Below the pieces are notes generated by a model. It was not told where the DNA came from. It saw nothing but the letters and a program-made list of their open reading frames with translations, and did not search any database. The position numbers were made by a program, and so were the translations under genes. From assembly GCF_964355755.1 (NCBI RefSeq), contig NC_092671.1, forward strand, positions 8,753,001 to 8,817,000: a stretch of DNA of 64,000 bases, written 5' to 3'. Origin of the DNA: Antedon mediterranea (Eukaryota > Echinodermata > Crinoidea > Comatulida > Antedonidae). Of this stretch, positions 62,900 to 64,000 are shown piece by piece; within the stretch, counting starts at the first letter, position 1, and every line of letters starts with the position of its first letter.

Positions 62900-64000
62900 T
62901 CAAAAGTTCTGTACTTTCGTGGTTAGTATGGTTATTTCGCACGAAAAAACAAACAAATAATAAATTGATCTTAATAATGGACTTTATACTGTATAGTATG
63001 ATTATTATTGACATTTTTCTTCATAATGAAATGAAACAAATGTTTAAACAAAAAAGCTTTCAACGTTTTCTGGAGAAATTTAAATAAAGAGAGAAACACC
63101 TTGACAGTGGCGCGTTAGGATAATGCAGAAGCACAACCACAGATAGAAGAAAATAAGATTAAATAACTAGACAACATCAACTATGAGTAATGCACCGTAT
63201 TAGTTTAATATTTCATCATGCAAACTTTCATACATACATATTTTATTAATTAATGTTATCAATACAGTCATTTATAGTCAAAGCAAAATATATATTTATA
63301 TTAATATTATATAAATAGACTAAAGTAAAAATTCAATATTATTAAAATTAATATATGTTAGTCCTAATAAAATATTATGATATACTGTATTGTATAGTCT
63401 TTAAATATACAATTATAAATCAGAATTATATACAAATATATAAAAAAGTTAACATCATTATATTTATACACATCACACTAAATATATATACCAGTACTAC
63501 TATTGTTACAAAATTCTAATCATAAAATACTGTTTTTTAGAACACTGTAACTCTGAACAGTAGGTAATGTAAACATTCTAGAAGTGGTGGGCTAGAGATG
63601 GCATATATCATGAATATTCACACACACACATAATATAATATAATTGCAAGACCTTAATTGTTAATGACTAATTGGAAGTACTCCATGATTTATTTAGAAC
63701 CTTTATTTTGTGACTAAACTAAAATATAAAAATGTAGTATGTAAATACAGTAAAATTGACTATTATTTACCAATATCATTTTCTATCATTAGCCAAAATA
63801 TAGTTTATAAATACTGTATTACATTAAAATATGTAATATTTAATAATTTAAATATTGATATTTTTATCCTTTTGATATTAGTAAAAACTGATGAACTATG
63901 ATCTGAAGTGAACATCATGATGTATTCAAGTTCAAGTGAAACCAGCAACAATTGCTGTCAACGAACTCTGACCTACTCAAGTTTAACCAGCAAATATTGC
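62900..64000. other. Upstream region, AT-rich, nothing supported
   Basis: Beyond the cortactin start region the sequence is very AT-rich, with a short (CA)n run at about 63619 and no frame, RNA gene or element that I can support. Confidence 0.5.

Overview
This is a 64 kb piece of an AT-rich animal nuclear genome. It has long introns with GT-AG borders, deuterostome-type gene content and many small transposons. An invertebrate deuterostome, most likely an echinoderm, fits best: one intron holds fold-back elements with 15-bp sub-repeats of the kind described from sea urchins, and the repeats carry TTAGGG-type motifs. The phylum is inferred, not proven. Nothing looks bacterial and there is no CRISPR array. 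Both genes lie on the minus strand, and I found no convincing plus-strand host gene.

Gene 1 (right side, 62,254 down to 55,006) is a complete cortactin. Seventeen coding exons join in phase to an exact 567-residue reading frame: an acidic Arp2/3-binding start, six and a half 37-residue actin-binding repeats, a charged helical and Pro-Glu-rich region, and a C-terminal SH3 domain. A GC-richer start region with two ETS-like sites lies near 62.8 kb, and the 3' end is probably near 53.47 kb.

Gene 2 (52,260 to beyond the left edge) starts only a few hundred bases beyond the 3' end of cortactin. I could chain 38 small coding exons in phase, giving at least 1,613 codons. It begins with a KASH5-type EF-hand pair, continues with a long coiled coil, and ends in an unmistakable MRVI1/IRAG (LRMP) domain. 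It therefore joins in one gene the parts that vertebrates carry in KASH5 and in IRAG1/IRAG2. The expected membrane anchor and lumenal KASH tail are not in the window and probably lie to the left. A second, internal first exon with a strong start codon at 45,231 splices in phase to exon 5 and would give a form without the EF-hands.

The rest is intron and mobile DNA. The most striking object is a compound fold-back structure of about 6.9 kb (14.5-21.4 kb) inside one intron of gene 2. Its arms are inverted arrays of ~101-bp monomers, each containing a ~39-bp palindrome. Between the arms lie ~410-bp palindromic modules capped by telomere-like repeats and a nested fold-back made of 15-bp repeats. 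Other mobile DNA includes a 1.04-kb element with 10-bp target duplications, hAT-like, piggyBac-like and pogo-like MITEs, an eleven-copy palindromic MITE family, three copies of another MITE, three LINE 3' fragments, tRNA-derived SINEs, a 5S rRNA-like unit and a 105-bp satellite.

All exon borders were read by eye from splice signals, reading-frame continuity and family likeness. No transcript data or database search was available.
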